In this document: in pieces, positions 36,864 to 47,562 of the stretch
How the letters are laid out: the number at the start of each line of letters is the position of its first letter
Position numbering within the stretch: the first letter of the stretch is position 1
NCBI RefSeq assembly: GCF_002343915.1
Contig: NZ_NETK01000001.1
Span: forward strand, 1-64,000
Origin: Nannocystis exedens
GTDB taxonomy: Bacteria > Myxococcota_A > Polyangia > Nannocystales > Nannocystaceae
Length of the DNA stretch: 64,000 nucleotides
Direction of reading: 5' to 3'
The notes under the pieces: generated by a model
Databases searched by the model: none
Told to the model about the DNA's origin: nothing
Seen by the model: the letters and a program-made list of their open reading frames with translations, nothing else
Position numbers and translations under genes: made by a program

Positions 36864-38771
36864 TCAGCGGCCGGAGGCGGCCTCGTCCTCCTGCTGGTCG
36901 CGGAGTTGGGCCAGCAGGCGGTCGCCGCGGGTCGTGATCTCCTCGTAGAGGGCGTTGCAGCGCGGTTCGGCGCGCTCGAGCCAGCGCTCGAGGATGCTGC
37001 GGCGCTCCGGGTGCTTGCGCGACTGCTCGAGGAGGATCTCGACGATCGCGGTGTCGGCCATCAGGCGCGTCAGCCGCTCGGCGTGCAGCATCGCGTAGGA
37101 GAAGTCGCGCTTCGGGTCCCAGTTCTGGAAGAACTCCTTCGACCACTCGGTGATCTTGTGCTTGCCGAGGCCGCGCAGCTTGTCGGCGGCGGTGCGCTGG
37201 ATCAGGTGCTGCTGGGCCGCGAGCGTGAGCGACGTCAGGCGGGCGACCCGGCGCTCGAGCGCGTCGAGGGCCGAGAGGCTGCGCCAGCGGGCCTGGGCCA
37301 CGCGGGTGAGGAAGCGCTGCGGGTTGCGCATGATGCCGCTCATCGCGTCCTTCATCGCCATGAGCGCCTGGATCTGGCTGGTGCCCTCGTAGATCGGCAG
37401 GACCATGGCGTCGCGCAGCAGCTTCTCGGCCCCGTACTCGCGGATGTAGCCGGCGCCGCCGAGGATCTGGATGCACTTGCGCGACATCTCGACGGCCTTC
37501 TCGCTGGCGATGTACTTGAGCAGCGGGGTGAGCCGGCGGGCCCGGTTGGCGTGGCGCTTGGCCTGCTTGAGCACGCGCGCCCGCTCGAGGCTGTCGGGGT
37601 CGGTGTCGAGCAGGCCCTGCATCTTGGTCCGCTGGTGCAGCTCCTCGTGGTAGGCGCACTGCATCGCCAGCGCGCGCAGGCCGAGGATCTCGGTCTGCAT
37701 CTCGTCGAGGAAGTCGGCGATCATCTCGTGGCGGTCGATCGTCTTGCCCATGCTGCGCCGCTCGGCCGCGTAGGCCTTGGCCTTGCGGTAGGCGGCCTCG
37801 CACGCGCCGATCGACTCGAAGCCGACGCCGACGCGGGCGTTGTTCATCAGCAGCAGCATGAGCTGGAAGCCCTCGCCGCGCTTGCCGATCAGGCGCCCGG
37901 GGGCGCGATCGAAGCTGACGGCGGCGGTGGCCGAGCCGTGGTGACCGAGCTTCTCCTCGAGCCGGTCGATCACGGCGATCCGGCGACGTGTCCCGTCGGG
38001 CATGTCCTCGTAGGCAGGGACGTGGAACAGCGACAGGCCGCCGAGGCCGGGCTTGTCGGGCTCGGTGCGGGCGATGACGATGTGGTGCTTGCCGTGGCCG
38101 GAGGTCAGGAAGATCTTCTGGCCGGTGATGTACCAGTTGCCCTGCTCGTCCTGCTCGGCGCGGGCCTTGAGCGCGGCCATGTCGCTGCCGGCGTCGGGCT
38201 CGGTGATGTCCATGCTGCCCCACGCGTCGCCGCGCAGGATCTCGGCGATCTCGGGCTGGAAGCGGGTGCCGGTGATGACGCGTTGCTCGCGGTCGAAGGT
38301 GGTGGTGCCCTCGTGCACCGAGTACAGCAGGAGCATCAGGGCGATGCCGCTGTAGAAGTTGTAGTGCGTCATGACGACGTTGTCGGCCCGCGCCAGCAGC
38401 TCGCACACCATGAAGTGGACGACGGCCGGGCAGCCGATGCCGCCGAGCTCGCGCGGCAGCGCCAGGCCGTGGAGGTCGAGGCCCTTGATCTGCTCGAACA
38501 GCGCGTCGGTCTCGGGCGCGAGGTGGCCCTCGCCGTCCTTCAGGTGGACGCCCTTCGCATCGATGGCCATCGACCGCGGCGCGACCTGCTCGGCGGCGAA
38601 CTCGCCGACCATGCCGAGGATGTCGCGGTAGGCCGCGCGCGCCTCTTCCAGCGAGGTGTAACCGCCGGGGATGCGGAAGTCCTGCTCGACGAGCCCGACG
38701 ATCGGCGCCCAATCGAGGCCGCGATCCATGTAGAACTGGAGGTCTTCGTTGTCGTCGAAGTAGTTGGCCAC
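36864..38771 (-). CDS. Acyl-CoA dehydrogenase
   Basis: 635 aa FAD enzyme that introduces the alpha-beta double bond of acyl-CoA. The family pattern is clear: substrate and flavin loops (ITEPDAGSDMAALKA; YITGQKIFLTSGHGKHHIVIAR), the helical C-terminal domain with MSRKCIQILGGAGYIREYG, and the catalytic base Glu462 in IYEGTSQIQ. It is longer than the classical ~390 aa, with an N-terminal extension and about 150 C-terminal residues, as in the larger FadE-type subfamily. It may supply beta-oxidation intermediates to the nearby PHA locus. It is divergent from the oxygenase at 38935. Confidence 0.9.
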   Translation of the reverse strand: MANYFDDNEDLQFYMDRGLDWAPIVGLVEQDFRIPGGYTSLEEARAAYRDILGMVGEFAAEQVAPRSMAIDAKGVHLKDGEGHLAPETDALFEQIKGLDLHGLALPRELGGIGCPAVVHFMVCELLARADNVVMTHYNFYSGIALMLLLYSVHEGTTTFDREQRVITGTRFQPEIAEILRGDAWGSMDITEPDAGSDMAALKARAEQDEQGNWYITGQKIFLTSGHGKHHIVIARTEPDKPGLGGLSLFHVPAYEDMPDGTRRRIAVIDRLEEKLGHHGSATAAVSFDRAPGRLIGKRGEGFQLMLLLMNNARVGVGFESIGACEAAYRKAKAYAAERRSMGKTIDRHEMIADFLDEMQTEILGLRALAMQCAYHEELHQRTKMQGLLDTDPDSLERARVLKQAKRHANRARRLTPLLKYIASEKAVEMSRKCIQILGGAGYIREYGAEKLLRDAMVLPIYEGTSQIQALMAMKDAMSGIMRNPQRFLTRVAQARWRSLSALDALERRVARLTSLTLAAQQHLIQRTAADKLRGLGKHKITEWSKEFFQNWDPKRDFSYAMLHAERLTRLMADTAIVEILLEQSRKHPERRSILERWLERAEPRCNALYEEITTRGDRLLAQLRDQQEDEAASGR

Positions 38772-38922
38772 GAGACGACACTAGCCGAGGCCGATATGCT
38801 GAGCAAGCTCAGGAAAAGTCCGTGCAGGCGGCGGGCTGGAGGCAGTTTAGGCCGATGCGGCCCCTGCGCAAACAGCGCAAGACCGGTCGATTGTCCGCAC
38901 CCGGAGCGGCGCGGTGGTCTAT

Positions 38923-38931
38923 AAAAGGAGG
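38923..38931 (+). promoter_or_regulatory. Near-perfect ribosome binding site that fixes a GTG start
   Basis: AAAAGGAGG lies three bases before GTG 38935. It decides the start of the oxygenase gene against GTG 38914 upstream and ATG 38953 downstream. Confidence 0.75.
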
Positions 38932-38934
38932 ACC

Positions 38935-39663
38935 GTGAGCCGAGGCGAGGGGATGCGGAACCGGGAGCACGCGTCGTTTCGCCGCGAGGCGACGTTTCAC
39001 GCGGCGCCCCACGCGCTGACGGAGACGGTGCTCGAGGCGGACCGCGAGGCGACCGCCCGCCGCGAGGAGGTGGCGCCGGGCGTGCATGTGCTCCACGGGG
39101 TGATGTCGCCGAAGGAGTGCAAGCGGCTGATCGCGGCGGCGGAGGCGATCGGCTTCACGCACGCGGGGCTGGCGATCGGCGACGACACCTACCGGATCAA
39201 CCTGGCGGCCCGCAACAACCTGCGCGTGGTGTTCGACGCGCCGGAGCTGGCGGCCGGCCTGTGGCAGCGGGTCCGCGGGACCGCGAACCCGCAGCACGAG
39301 GGCGCACCGGTGCGCGGCCTGAACTTCCGCTTCCGCGTGTACCGCTACGAGGTCGGCATGCGCTTCTCGCCGCACGTCGACGTCCGCACGGCCGTGCCGC
39401 TCGGCGAGACGCGCGAGTCGCTGGTCATCTTCCTCAACGCGGAGTTCGAGGGCGGCGCGACCCGCTTCTTCGAGGAGAAGGACAAGTCGCAGCGCCGCGG
39501 CGAAGGCCGCGGGCGCAAGTTCGACAACAAGGTGAGGTTCGCGCTGAAGCCCCCCGTCGGCGGCGCGGTGGTGTTCGATCACCTGCTGCTCCACGAGGGC
39601 GCCGAGGTGACCGCCGGCGTGAAGTATGCCGTGCGCTCCGACGTGATCTACGAGCCGCGGTAG
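38935..39663 (+). CDS. 2-oxoglutarate/Fe(II)-dependent oxygenase, prolyl-4-hydroxylase type
   Basis: 242 aa from GTG 38935. The double-stranded beta-helix core has the iron triad H147, D149 (FSPHVDVRT) and H220 (LLLHEG), with K230 or R234 (GVKYAVRSDV) to bind 2-oxoglutarate. The N terminus (PGVHVLHGVMSPKECKRLIA) is the P4H-like start. The substrate is unknown; family members hydroxylate prolines, other residues or small molecules. It has no signal peptide. Two hairpins of the window's palindrome family follow the stop. Confidence 0.85.
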   Translation: MSRGEGMRNREHASFRREATFHAAPHALTETVLEADREATARREEVAPGVHVLHGVMSPKECKRLIAAAEAIGFTHAGLAIGDDTYRINLAARNNLRVVFDAPELAAGLWQRVRGTANPQHEGAPVRGLNFRFRVYRYEVGMRFSPHVDVRTAVPLGETRESLVIFLNAEFEGGATRFFEEKDKSQRRGEGRGRKFDNKVRFALKPPVGGAVVFDHLLLHEGAEVTAGVKYAVRSDVIYEPR

Positions 39664-39669
39664 CGCGGG

Positions 39670-39748
39670 CCACATGTCCTTACGAACATGTGGTGGGAGG
39701 CGGCGGAGGTCGCCACGCCTGCACTGACCTGTCCCGAGTGACATGTGG
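39670..39748. repeat. Two CATGT hairpins after the oxygenase stop
   Basis: CCACATGT and ACATGTGG (39670-39693, loop CCTTACGA), then CCTGTCC and GACATGTGG (39728-39748). The first starts six bases after the stop codon and is a terminator candidate. Both match the dispersed palindrome consensus with one mismatch. Confidence 0.65.
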
Positions 39749-39869
39749 TGACCGGCACGGCCCCCGAGCGGTCTCACGCTCACGCCCGCCCCTGCGGGGC
39801 GTCGTCCCCCACCCGCCGGTTCGAGGTCGACGGTTGCGGGCGCGGGCCGGGGGCGTGTACGATCGCGTG

Positions 39870-40433
39870 ATGAGCTTGTCTCGGTTATTGAATCTGTCGG
39901 CCGCGCGATGGTCCGCGGCCCTGTCGTTCGTGCTGGTGGCGACCACGAGCGGGCCCGCGCGGGCCGACGCCGTGTCCGAGCCGCCGAGCTGCCCGGAAGG
40001 CACCAGCCCCAACGGCTGCCACGGGGGCGAGTACTGCGAGCCGAACGAGTGCGTCGACACCTGTCCCTCGGGCAAGGTGTGCATGGAGGTCGAGCGCTGC
40101 GCGGGCACGGTCACCTGCGGCGGCGGGTGGACGAGCACCGGCGGCGACTTCTCGGTCGACAACGTCCTCGGGCCCTGCGGCGAGGGCGGCGCGTGTGCCG
40201 TCGGCACGTGCAAGTCGTTCAAGCTGTGCGTGTCGGACACGACCGGCGCGACGTCGACGGGCGAAGGCTCCGACACCTCGCAGGGCAGCGAGTCCGACAG
40301 CGCCAGCGGCGGCACGCCGCCGAAGAAAGAGGGCTGCGAAGGTTGTCGGACCAGCGACGACGCCGCGCCGGCGCTGCTGGCCCTGGGCGTCCTCGGCCTG
40401 GCGATCCGCCGGCGCTCGCGACGGCGCGGCTGA
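39870..40433 (+). CDS. Secreted Cys-rich protein with MYXO-CTERM-like anchor
   Basis: 187 aa. A Sec signal peptide (to about residue 34, PARADA) is followed by a Cys-rich domain (CPEGTSPNGCHGGEYC; CVDTCPSGKVCMEVERC), a Ser/Thr/Gly linker and a C-terminal sorting-like tail: GCEGCRTSDDAAP, a hydrophobic helix (ALLALGVLGLAI), then RRRSRRRG. That tail fits the myxobacterial MYXO-CTERM pattern (Cys, helix, Arg cluster), processed by a myxosortase in related species. It is expected at the cell surface. Binding partner unknown. Confidence 0.7.
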   Translation: MSLSRLLNLSAARWSAALSFVLVATTSGPARADAVSEPPSCPEGTSPNGCHGGEYCEPNECVDTCPSGKVCMEVERCAGTVTCGGGWTSTGGDFSVDNVLGPCGEGGACAVGTCKSFKLCVSDTTGATSTGEGSDTSQGSESDSASGGTPPKKEGCEGCRTSDDAAPALLALGVLGLAIRRRSRRRG

Positions 40434-40726
40434 CGGCCGCGAGGCCGATTCGCGACGCGCCGTCGGGCCGGCGATCCCCCTGGCGCTCGCTTCGCGGGGC
40501 CGACGGGGGCGCGAGGCGAGCCGGGGTGACGCGCCCTCGGGCTCGACCCGAAACGCAGGAGCAGACCCGGCCCTCTTTGCTGCGCTGCGAAAAGACGCGA
40601 CATGGCCTCGGTTCGCCGGACCGAGGAAGGCCTGTCCCTTTCGCCAGGTCTCGGGTGGGGCGAGATCGCGCATCTCCGCTCGCATCGACAAGCAAGGCCC
40701 CATTTGCGACCCTGCATGCTGCCATC
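40434..40726. other. Gap without a gene
   Basis: About 290 bases with no convincing ORF. It holds one degenerate palindrome (CCTGTCCCTTTCGCCAGG, about 40633-40650) and presumably the promoter of the hydrolase at 40727. Confidence 0.45.
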
Positions 40727-41788
40727 ATGCCGATCGAACAGCAGCTCGTCCCCACCTCGCGCCTCCGCGTCCACACCCGCATCGCCGGTCCGGCAGGGGC
40801 GCCGCTCGTCGTGCTCGTCCACGGCAACGCCTCGAGCGGCGGCTTCTTCGAGCCGCTGATGGACGCGCTCGCCGATCGCTTCCGCGTGCTCGCGCCCGAC
40901 ATGCGCGGGTTCGGCGACACCGAGCCGGCGCCGATCGACGCGACCCGCGGCGTGCGCGACTTCGCCGACGACCTGCACGCGCTGCTGGTCGCGCTCGACC
41001 TGTCCTCGCGGCCAGCCGTGTTCGTCGGCTGGTCGGCGGGCGGCGGCGTGATCATGCAGTACACGATCGACCACGCCGGCGCGGTGGCCGGGCTGGTGCT
41101 CGAGAACCCGATGTCGCCGTACGGCTTCGGCGGCACCCGCGACGCGCGCGGCACCCCGACCACCGCCGACTTCGCCGGCTCGGGCGGCGGCACGGCCAAC
41201 CCCGAATTCGCGCGCCTGATCAAGGCCGGCGACCGCGGCAGCGACAGCCAGGTGTCGCCGCGCAACGTCATGAACGCGTTCTACTTCAAGCCGCCGTTCC
41301 GGGTCGAGCCCGCGCTCGAGGACGCGTTCGTCGAGGCGCTGCTGAAGACCAAGATCGGCGACGACCACTACCCCGGCGACATGACGACCTCACCGAACTG
41401 GCCGGGGGTCGCCCCGGGCACGCGCGGCATGAACAACGCGATCTCGGCCAAGTACACCGATCTGTCGGGCCTCGCCCGCATCGACCCGCGGCCGCCGGTG
41501 CTGTGGATCCGCGGCGCCGACGACCAGATCGTCAGCGACACCTCGCTGTTCGACTTCGGCTTCCTCGGCAAGGTCGGCGCGGTGCCGGGCTGGCCGGGCG
41601 ACGAGGTGGCGCCGCCGCAGCCGATGGTCGGGCAGATGCGCGCGGTCCTCGACGCCTACGCCGCGAACGGCGGGCGCTACGAAGAATTGGTGTTCTCCGA
41701 CTGCGGACACTCGCCGCACATCGAGCAGCCCGAGCGCTTTCTTGCGGCGCTGCGAAATTTCGCAGACACGACGTTCCAGGGCCGATAG
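40727..41788 (+). CDS. Alpha/beta hydrolase
   Basis: 353 aa with the full fold: oxyanion HGNASSGG, nucleophile Ser in GWSAGG, Asp in RGADDQIV and His in CGHSPHIEQPE. It has no signal peptide and is probably cytoplasmic. A cap insertion spans roughly residues 145-235 (DFAGSGGGTANPEF ... GVAPGTRGMNN). Substrate class cannot be told (esterase, epoxide hydrolase or lactonase-like). There are 51 bases before the lipase-like gene on the same strand. Confidence 0.8.
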   Translation: MPIEQQLVPTSRLRVHTRIAGPAGAPLVVLVHGNASSGGFFEPLMDALADRFRVLAPDMRGFGDTEPAPIDATRGVRDFADDLHALLVALDLSSRPAVFVGWSAGGGVIMQYTIDHAGAVAGLVLENPMSPYGFGGTRDARGTPTTADFAGSGGGTANPEFARLIKAGDRGSDSQVSPRNVMNAFYFKPPFRVEPALEDAFVEALLKTKIGDDHYPGDMTTSPNWPGVAPGTRGMNNAISAKYTDLSGLARIDPRPPVLWIRGADDQIVSDTSLFDFGFLGKVGAVPGWPGDEVAPPQPMVGQMRAVLDAYAANGGRYEELVFSDCGHSPHIEQPERFLAALRNFADTTFQGR

Positions 41789-41839
41789 CAAGCTTCTGCG
41801 CACTGTTACGCCGGGGAGGAATGGGCTAAATTGCTGCAC

Positions 41840-43360
41840 ATGCGAACAAGCCGTCCCTGCGCCGCCCTCACCCTGCTCCTCGCCTGCACGCCGCAAGGTG
41901 GCGGCGACACCGACGCGTCGACCGCGGCGGTGACCGACTCCACGCCCGGCACCGACTCCACGCCGGGCACCGACTCGAGCGAGGCGACCGGCACGGCGAC
42001 GACCGGGCCGACGTCGACCGGCGACGAGCCGCCGACCGGCACGACGACCGAGCCGCCGGCGACCTCCTCGACGACGACGGACGACCCGACGGCGCCGACG
42101 AGCACGACCAGCGAGACCACCGGCGACTCGCTCCACGGGCTCATCCTCGAGGACACGTTCGAGGACGGGATCCAGAACGGCTGGGTCCGCGTCGAGCGGT
42201 GGTTCGACCCCGATCCGTTCTTCATTCAAGAGGATCGATTCGACCTCGATCAGCGGGCCCACCAGACCGGGCAGCGGCTCGAGTTCTTCGGCAACGACCC
42301 GGTGCCGCACAGCGGGCGTTTCTTGCTGTACTACGCGCCCGGCTGGAACAACGGCGCCAAGTCGACGGTGCTGCTGGCCCACGGCGCCAACGACCAGGCC
42401 GACCGCGCGTGGGCCAACCCCGGCGAGAGCGGCGACTTCGGCTGCGGGCAGTCGACCTGCCCCGACATCGGCCTGATGCAGGAGCTGGCGGCCGCGGGGC
42501 ACCGCGTGTTCGCCGTGTCGCACGCGCACAGCCAGGGCGACAACGTGTTCTGGGCCCTGCAGATCGCGTGGGCGATCGACATCATCCGCGAGCGCACCGG
42601 GGTCGACAAGGTCGACGTGATCGGGTGGAGCAAGGGCGTGATGTCGACGCGCATGTACGCGTCGGGCGTCACCGGCGGCAAGCTGCAGTACCGCGACGAC
42701 ATCGGCAAGCTGATCCTGATCGGCGGGCCGAACCTCGGCTTCGACTACATCTTCCGCTACGGCACGGCCCACAACGGCGGCGTGTACGCCGACTTCGGCG
42801 GCAAGATCCACGCGCCCGGGCCGCACGACGAGCTGCTGATCTTCGGCGTGTGGGAGGACCGCTCCGAGTACGCGATCTACAAGTCGGCCTCCGGCGACAA
42901 CTACCGCGGGCAGCTGCAGATGCTCGCGGCGTGGGACGACGTCTATCCGCTGACCGGCACGGCCAACAACGGGCTGATGCAATGGATCGTCGGCGACAGC
43001 GAGTCGACCTACTACGGCGAGGGCGAGTACAAGGGCGTGTACGCCCGCGGCAAGGGCATCGACTACGCGATCACGCAGGGCTCGGTGATCGAGGAGATGG
43101 TCGGCGCCGGCATCCCCGCCTCGATCTCGACCTACCTGCTGTGCGGCGACCTCAACTTCAACGACAACAGCGTGCTGATCCCGGGGATCCCGAACGAGAT
43201 CGCCGGGCCGAGCGACGGCGTGGTGTTCGTCGACAGTTGCGCGGCGTCCGACGGGATCGGGACGCTCACCGACTCGGCTGTCCTTCCGGACATCAACCAC
43301 CTCAAGCTGGGCTGGCACCCGACGGCGGCCGCCCAGATCTCGACGTGGCTGGGGCAGTGA
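41840..43360 (+). CDS. Secreted lipase-like alpha/beta hydrolase lipoprotein
   Basis: 506 aa. A lipoprotein signal (CAALTLLLAC) is followed by a Thr/Ser/Gly linker of about 80 residues and a hydrolase domain. The nucleophile is Ser in VIGWSKGVMS and the catalytic His is probably in INHLKLGWH. An oxyanion-type strand STVLLAHGAN precedes them. It resembles bacterial triacylglycerol lipases and esterases of the LipA/lipase-2 kind; a PHB depolymerase role is possible given the PHA locus next door but is not shown. An exact palindrome (43279-43292) codes DSAVLPDINH just before the His. Confidence 0.75.
   Translation: MRTSRPCAALTLLLACTPQGGGDTDASTAAVTDSTPGTDSTPGTDSSEATGTATTGPTSTGDEPPTGTTTEPPATSSTTTDDPTAPTSTTSETTGDSLHGLILEDTFEDGIQNGWVRVERWFDPDPFFIQEDRFDLDQRAHQTGQRLEFFGNDPVPHSGRFLLYYAPGWNNGAKSTVLLAHGANDQADRAWANPGESGDFGCGQSTCPDIGLMQELAAAGHRVFAVSHAHSQGDNVFWALQIAWAIDIIRERTGVDKVDVIGWSKGVMSTRMYASGVTGGKLQYRDDIGKLILIGGPNLGFDYIFRYGTAHNGGVYADFGGKIHAPGPHDELLIFGVWEDRSEYAIYKSASGDNYRGQLQMLAAWDDVYPLTGTANNGLMQWIVGDSESTYYGEGEYKGVYARGKGIDYAITQGSVIEEMVGAGIPASISTYLLCGDLNFNDNSVLIPGIPNEIAGPSDGVVFVDSCAASDGIGTLTDSAVLPDINHLKLGWHPTAAAQISTWLGQ
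43279..43292. repeat. TGTCC-N4-GGACA palindrome inside the lipase gene
   Basis: Exact copy with loop TTCC, in frame and next to the presumed catalytic His codon. Confidence 0.8.
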
Positions 43361-43381
43361 GGCAAAGGCCCGCCCGGGGCC

Positions 43382-44533
43382 TCACCCCGGCGGGAGCGGC
43401 TCGCTTCGCTCGGCCAGCCAGGCGGCGATCTTCGGCCAGATGACCTTGGGGCCCTTGCTCGAGGTCGACAGGCCGATGTGCCCGACCGGAAAGCGCAGCA
43501 GGGTCTTGTCGGTCGAGCTCACGGCGCCGAGCAGCGCCTCCGACGAGGGCGGCGGGGCGATGGTGTCGTTGTCGGCGACGAGCACGAGCAGCGGGCCGTG
43601 GATCTGGCGCAGGTCGACGCGCCTCCCGCCGACGATCATGCGACCCTCGAAGAAGTTGTTCTCCTGGTAGCAGTCGCGGATGTACTGCCGGTACACCTCG
43701 CCCGGGAACGGCACGTTGTCGGCGGCCCAGTGCTCCATGGCGAGGAAGCTGGTGACGAAGTCGCGGTCGTCGAGGCGGCGGAACACCTCGAACCACTTCG
43801 AGATCCGCTGCACCGGGGCCATCATCGAGAAGCCCGACTCCATCAGGTCGATCGGGACGTTGCCGTAGGCGTCGACCATGGCGTCGACGTCGAAGAACTC
43901 CGGGTCGGTCCAGGTGGTGAAGATGCCGCCGTGCTTGAAGTCGACCGGGGTGGCCTGGGCGACGAAGTTGCGCACGCCCTGCGGATGGAGCGCGGCGGCG
44001 GCCAGCGCCATCGTGCCGCCCATGCAGTAGCCGTACATCGTCAGGTCGTCGGCGCCGGACAGCTTGAAGACCCACCGCTTGGCCGCCTCGACGAAGCCGC
44101 CGAGCAGGTCGTCCCAGGTCATGTCCTGCTCGACCACGCCGGGGGTGCCCCAGTCGATGGCGTAGACGTCGAAGCCCTGCCGGGTCATGAACTCGATCAG
44201 GCTGCGACCCGGCAGGAAGTCGAGGATGTAGTAGCGGTTGATCAGCGAGTAGACGAACAGGATCGGGGTGCGGAAGCGCCGCACGGGCGGCTCGAAGCGG
44301 ATCAGCTTCATGCCGCCGCGCGCGTACACGACCCGCTTCGGCGTCGAGTTGACCGGCGGATCGCCGAGCCCGGTGGCGCGCTTGACGAGCGGCGCCAGGT
44401 AGCGCGTGGGGCTGATCGCGCGGTCGCGCAGCGCCCGCTGCCAGGCGGCGCCGATCGTGGCTGTCCCTTCGGCCATATTGGCGAGCTTGCGCGCGGCGCC
44501 CTTGACCCGCGAGAACCGTCCGCCCTCCCCCAT
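43382..44533 (-). CDS. phaC: Class III-type polyhydroxyalkanoate synthase PhaC
   Basis: 383 aa, the size of the two-subunit (class III/IV) synthases. The lipase-like box has Cys instead of Ser, GYCMGG with nucleophile C170. The Asp lies in VADNDTIAP and the His in GHIGLSTSS. It polymerises (R)-3-hydroxyacyl-CoA into PHA granules. ATG 44533 is two bases after the stop of the small upstream gene, so they are co-translated. It converges with the lipase gene, with only 21 bases between stops. Confidence 0.88.
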   Translation of the reverse strand: MGEGGRFSRVKGAARKLANMAEGTATIGAAWQRALRDRAISPTRYLAPLVKRATGLGDPPVNSTPKRVVYARGGMKLIRFEPPVRRFRTPILFVYSLINRYYILDFLPGRSLIEFMTRQGFDVYAIDWGTPGVVEQDMTWDDLLGGFVEAAKRWVFKLSGADDLTMYGYCMGGTMALAAAALHPQGVRNFVAQATPVDFKHGGIFTTWTDPEFFDVDAMVDAYGNVPIDLMESGFSMMAPVQRISKWFEVFRRLDDRDFVTSFLAMEHWAADNVPFPGEVYRQYIRDCYQENNFFEGRMIVGGRRVDLRQIHGPLLVLVADNDTIAPPPSSEALLGAVSSTDKTLLRFPVGHIGLSTSSKGPKVIWPKIAAWLAERSEPLPPG

Positions 44534-44535
44534 CG

Positions 44536-44934
44536 TCACGCGGCCCCCCGCGCCGAGCGAGCCAGCTCGGCCTGCAGCTTGGCCAGCAGCTCGAGCGCGA
44601 GCTCGAGCTGGGTGGTGGTGATCTCGAGGCGGTCCTCGGCGCGCCGCAGCTGCGCGCGCACCTCGTTGAAGTCGCCGAGGGTGGGCACGCGCCAGAAGTG
44701 CAGGACCTCCTCGGTGAGGTCGACGGCGTCGCGGTGTAGATGGAACATCTTCTGCAGCCCGCGGCCGGCGAACCGCAGGTAGCGCGGGCTGGTGGCCAGG
44801 CGCGCCATGGCCCCGGTCGAGGCGCCCTCGAAGCGCATCCACCACTTGCCGGGGCCGCTCTTGGGATCGGTGAGGTAGCCGACGAGCCGGAGGATCCGGG
44901 CGGTCAAGTTCCTGGGAGCTGTCTCTTGGGACAT
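44536..44934 (-). CDS. Short PhaE/PhaR-like PHA synthase partner subunit
   Basis: 132 aa. The C-terminal half (VLHFWRVPTLGDFNEVRAQL, then a coiled coil of RRAEDRLEITTTQLELALEL type) matches the PTR/DV motif plus coiled coil that ends PhaE and PhaR synthase subunits. It is far shorter than typical PhaE (over 300 aa). Position directly before phaC supports the role. The start codon lies inside a degenerate TGTCC-N4-GGACA palindrome (44919-44934), so the element supplies the ATG. A phasin-like role is the alternative. Confidence 0.6.
   Translation of the reverse strand: MSQETAPRNLTARILRLVGYLTDPKSGPGKWWMRFEGASTGAMARLATSPRYLRFAGRGLQKMFHLHRDAVDLTEEVLHFWRVPTLGDFNEVRAQLRRAEDRLEITTTQLELALELLAKLQAELARSARGAA
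44919..44934. repeat. Palindrome copy overlapping a start codon
   Basis: CTGTC-TCTTGG-GACAT on the plus strand, one base from consensus. The ATG of the PHA subunit gene is its right-hand CAT. Confidence 0.7.
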
Positions 44935-44946
44935 GGCGATAAAATC

Positions 44947-46470
<1,524 letters not shown>

Positions 46471-46607
46471 GCGAAGGTCCTCCGCGCGCGAGGCTACCCG
46501 AAGGCCGGGCCGTGCTGCACCTGCGAAAAGGGCTGCCGGGGTCTGCCGGCGGCGGACGGGCCGACGCGGCCGGGGGGTCGGTCGGGAATTGTGCGGCGCA
46601 CAAAGGC

Positions 46608-47162
46608 TCAGGTGGCGGACCGCCTGCCCTTGCGGGGGGGCCGGCCGTCCTCGACGGTCCGCCGCAGCTCGGCGAGCTCGCGCCGCAGCGCGGCCAGCTC
46701 GTCGGACATGCCCGCCGGTTCGGGCGGGGGTTCGTCCGGAAACGGCGGCGGCGCGGGCTCGCCGGCCGCCGGCGCGCCCCCGCCGAACCACCGCTTGAGG
46801 ATCCCGGGCATCGCCAGGTCGGCCAGCGGGTTCCACGGGACGACAGCGCGCGCGCCCCCCTTGAGCTGCAGGTAGACCTCGAGGGCCCAGGCGATGTAGC
46901 GGCCGAAGAACTCGGCGAGCGCGTCGTCCCGCATGCGCACGAGCTGCTTGAGCAGGGAGACCGGGAGCAGCCGCGCGGCCCCGCGGCTCTCGAGGATGAT
47001 CTGCGCGAGGGTGACCTGGGTGAGGTCCTGCCCGCTCTTGGCGTCGACGACCTTGAGGTCCTCGCCCATGCGCACGCGCTCCGCGATCTCCTCGAGGGTG
47101 ACGTACCGGCTACCCTCGGTGTCGTAGAGCCGACGGTTGCCGTACTTCTTGACCTGCAGCAT
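46608..47162 (-). CDS. phaR: Polyhydroxyalkanoate synthesis regulator PhaR
   Basis: 184 aa. The N-terminal 60 residues are the diagnostic PHB-accumulation DNA-binding domain (VKKYGNRRLYDTEGSRYVTL), followed by the second conserved domain (GQDLTQVTLAQIILE) and a disordered Pro/Glu tail. In other bacteria it represses phasin genes and is released by binding nascent PHA. It lies first in the locus, 137 bases from the ligase, so autoregulation or control of the downstream genes is plausible. Confidence 0.9.
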   Translation of the reverse strand: MLQVKKYGNRRLYDTEGSRYVTLEEIAERVRMGEDLKVVDAKSGQDLTQVTLAQIILESRGAARLLPVSLLKQLVRMRDDALAEFFGRYIAWALEVYLQLKGGARAVVPWNPLADLAMPGILKRWFGGGAPAAGEPAPPPFPDEPPPEPAGMSDELAALRRELAELRRTVEDGRPPRKGRRSAT

Positions 47163-47553
47163 GGTGGCGCCACGAACGGTAGCCGAGGTCGCGCTGCAGG
47201 TGCGAGGGGCGATTTCGCTCGGCGGGGCCGAAGGCCGCGATGAATGGATTGCGGCCCGCAGCGGGCTCGGCGAGCGTACCCGGCGGGGCCGGCGATCGGG
47301 TCCCCCGGCTCGGGGCCGGCTCGATGCGCGGCGACGGTGCCCGGGCAAAGTCTGCTCGACGCGTCCTGACCCCGTGGCTGGCGAGCTTCACGGCGAGGCC
47401 GCGGCCTGTGGAGCGAGGTGGAGTTCGGCGCTGCCGAGCAACGTGAGCTGCTCGCGTCTGGAGGTCACGCGTACGCAGGCGCCGCATCACGGGCTGGCTT
47501 ATGGGACAGGGGCCTGGACGGCGCTGGCGCCCGAACGGCGCTCGCGGCTGTCC
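47163..47553. other. Gap upstream of phaR
   Basis: About 390 bases without a convincing gene. It presumably contains the phaR promoter. The palindrome at 47549-47562 spans the end of the neighbouring lipoprotein gene. Confidence 0.45.
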
Positions 47554-47562
47554 CTACGGACA
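47549..47562. repeat. TGTCC-N4-GGACA palindrome containing a stop codon
   Basis: Exact copy with loop CTAC. The loop supplies the TAG stop of the minus-strand lipoprotein gene (stop at 47554-47556), so the coding region ends inside the hairpin. Confidence 0.85.
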
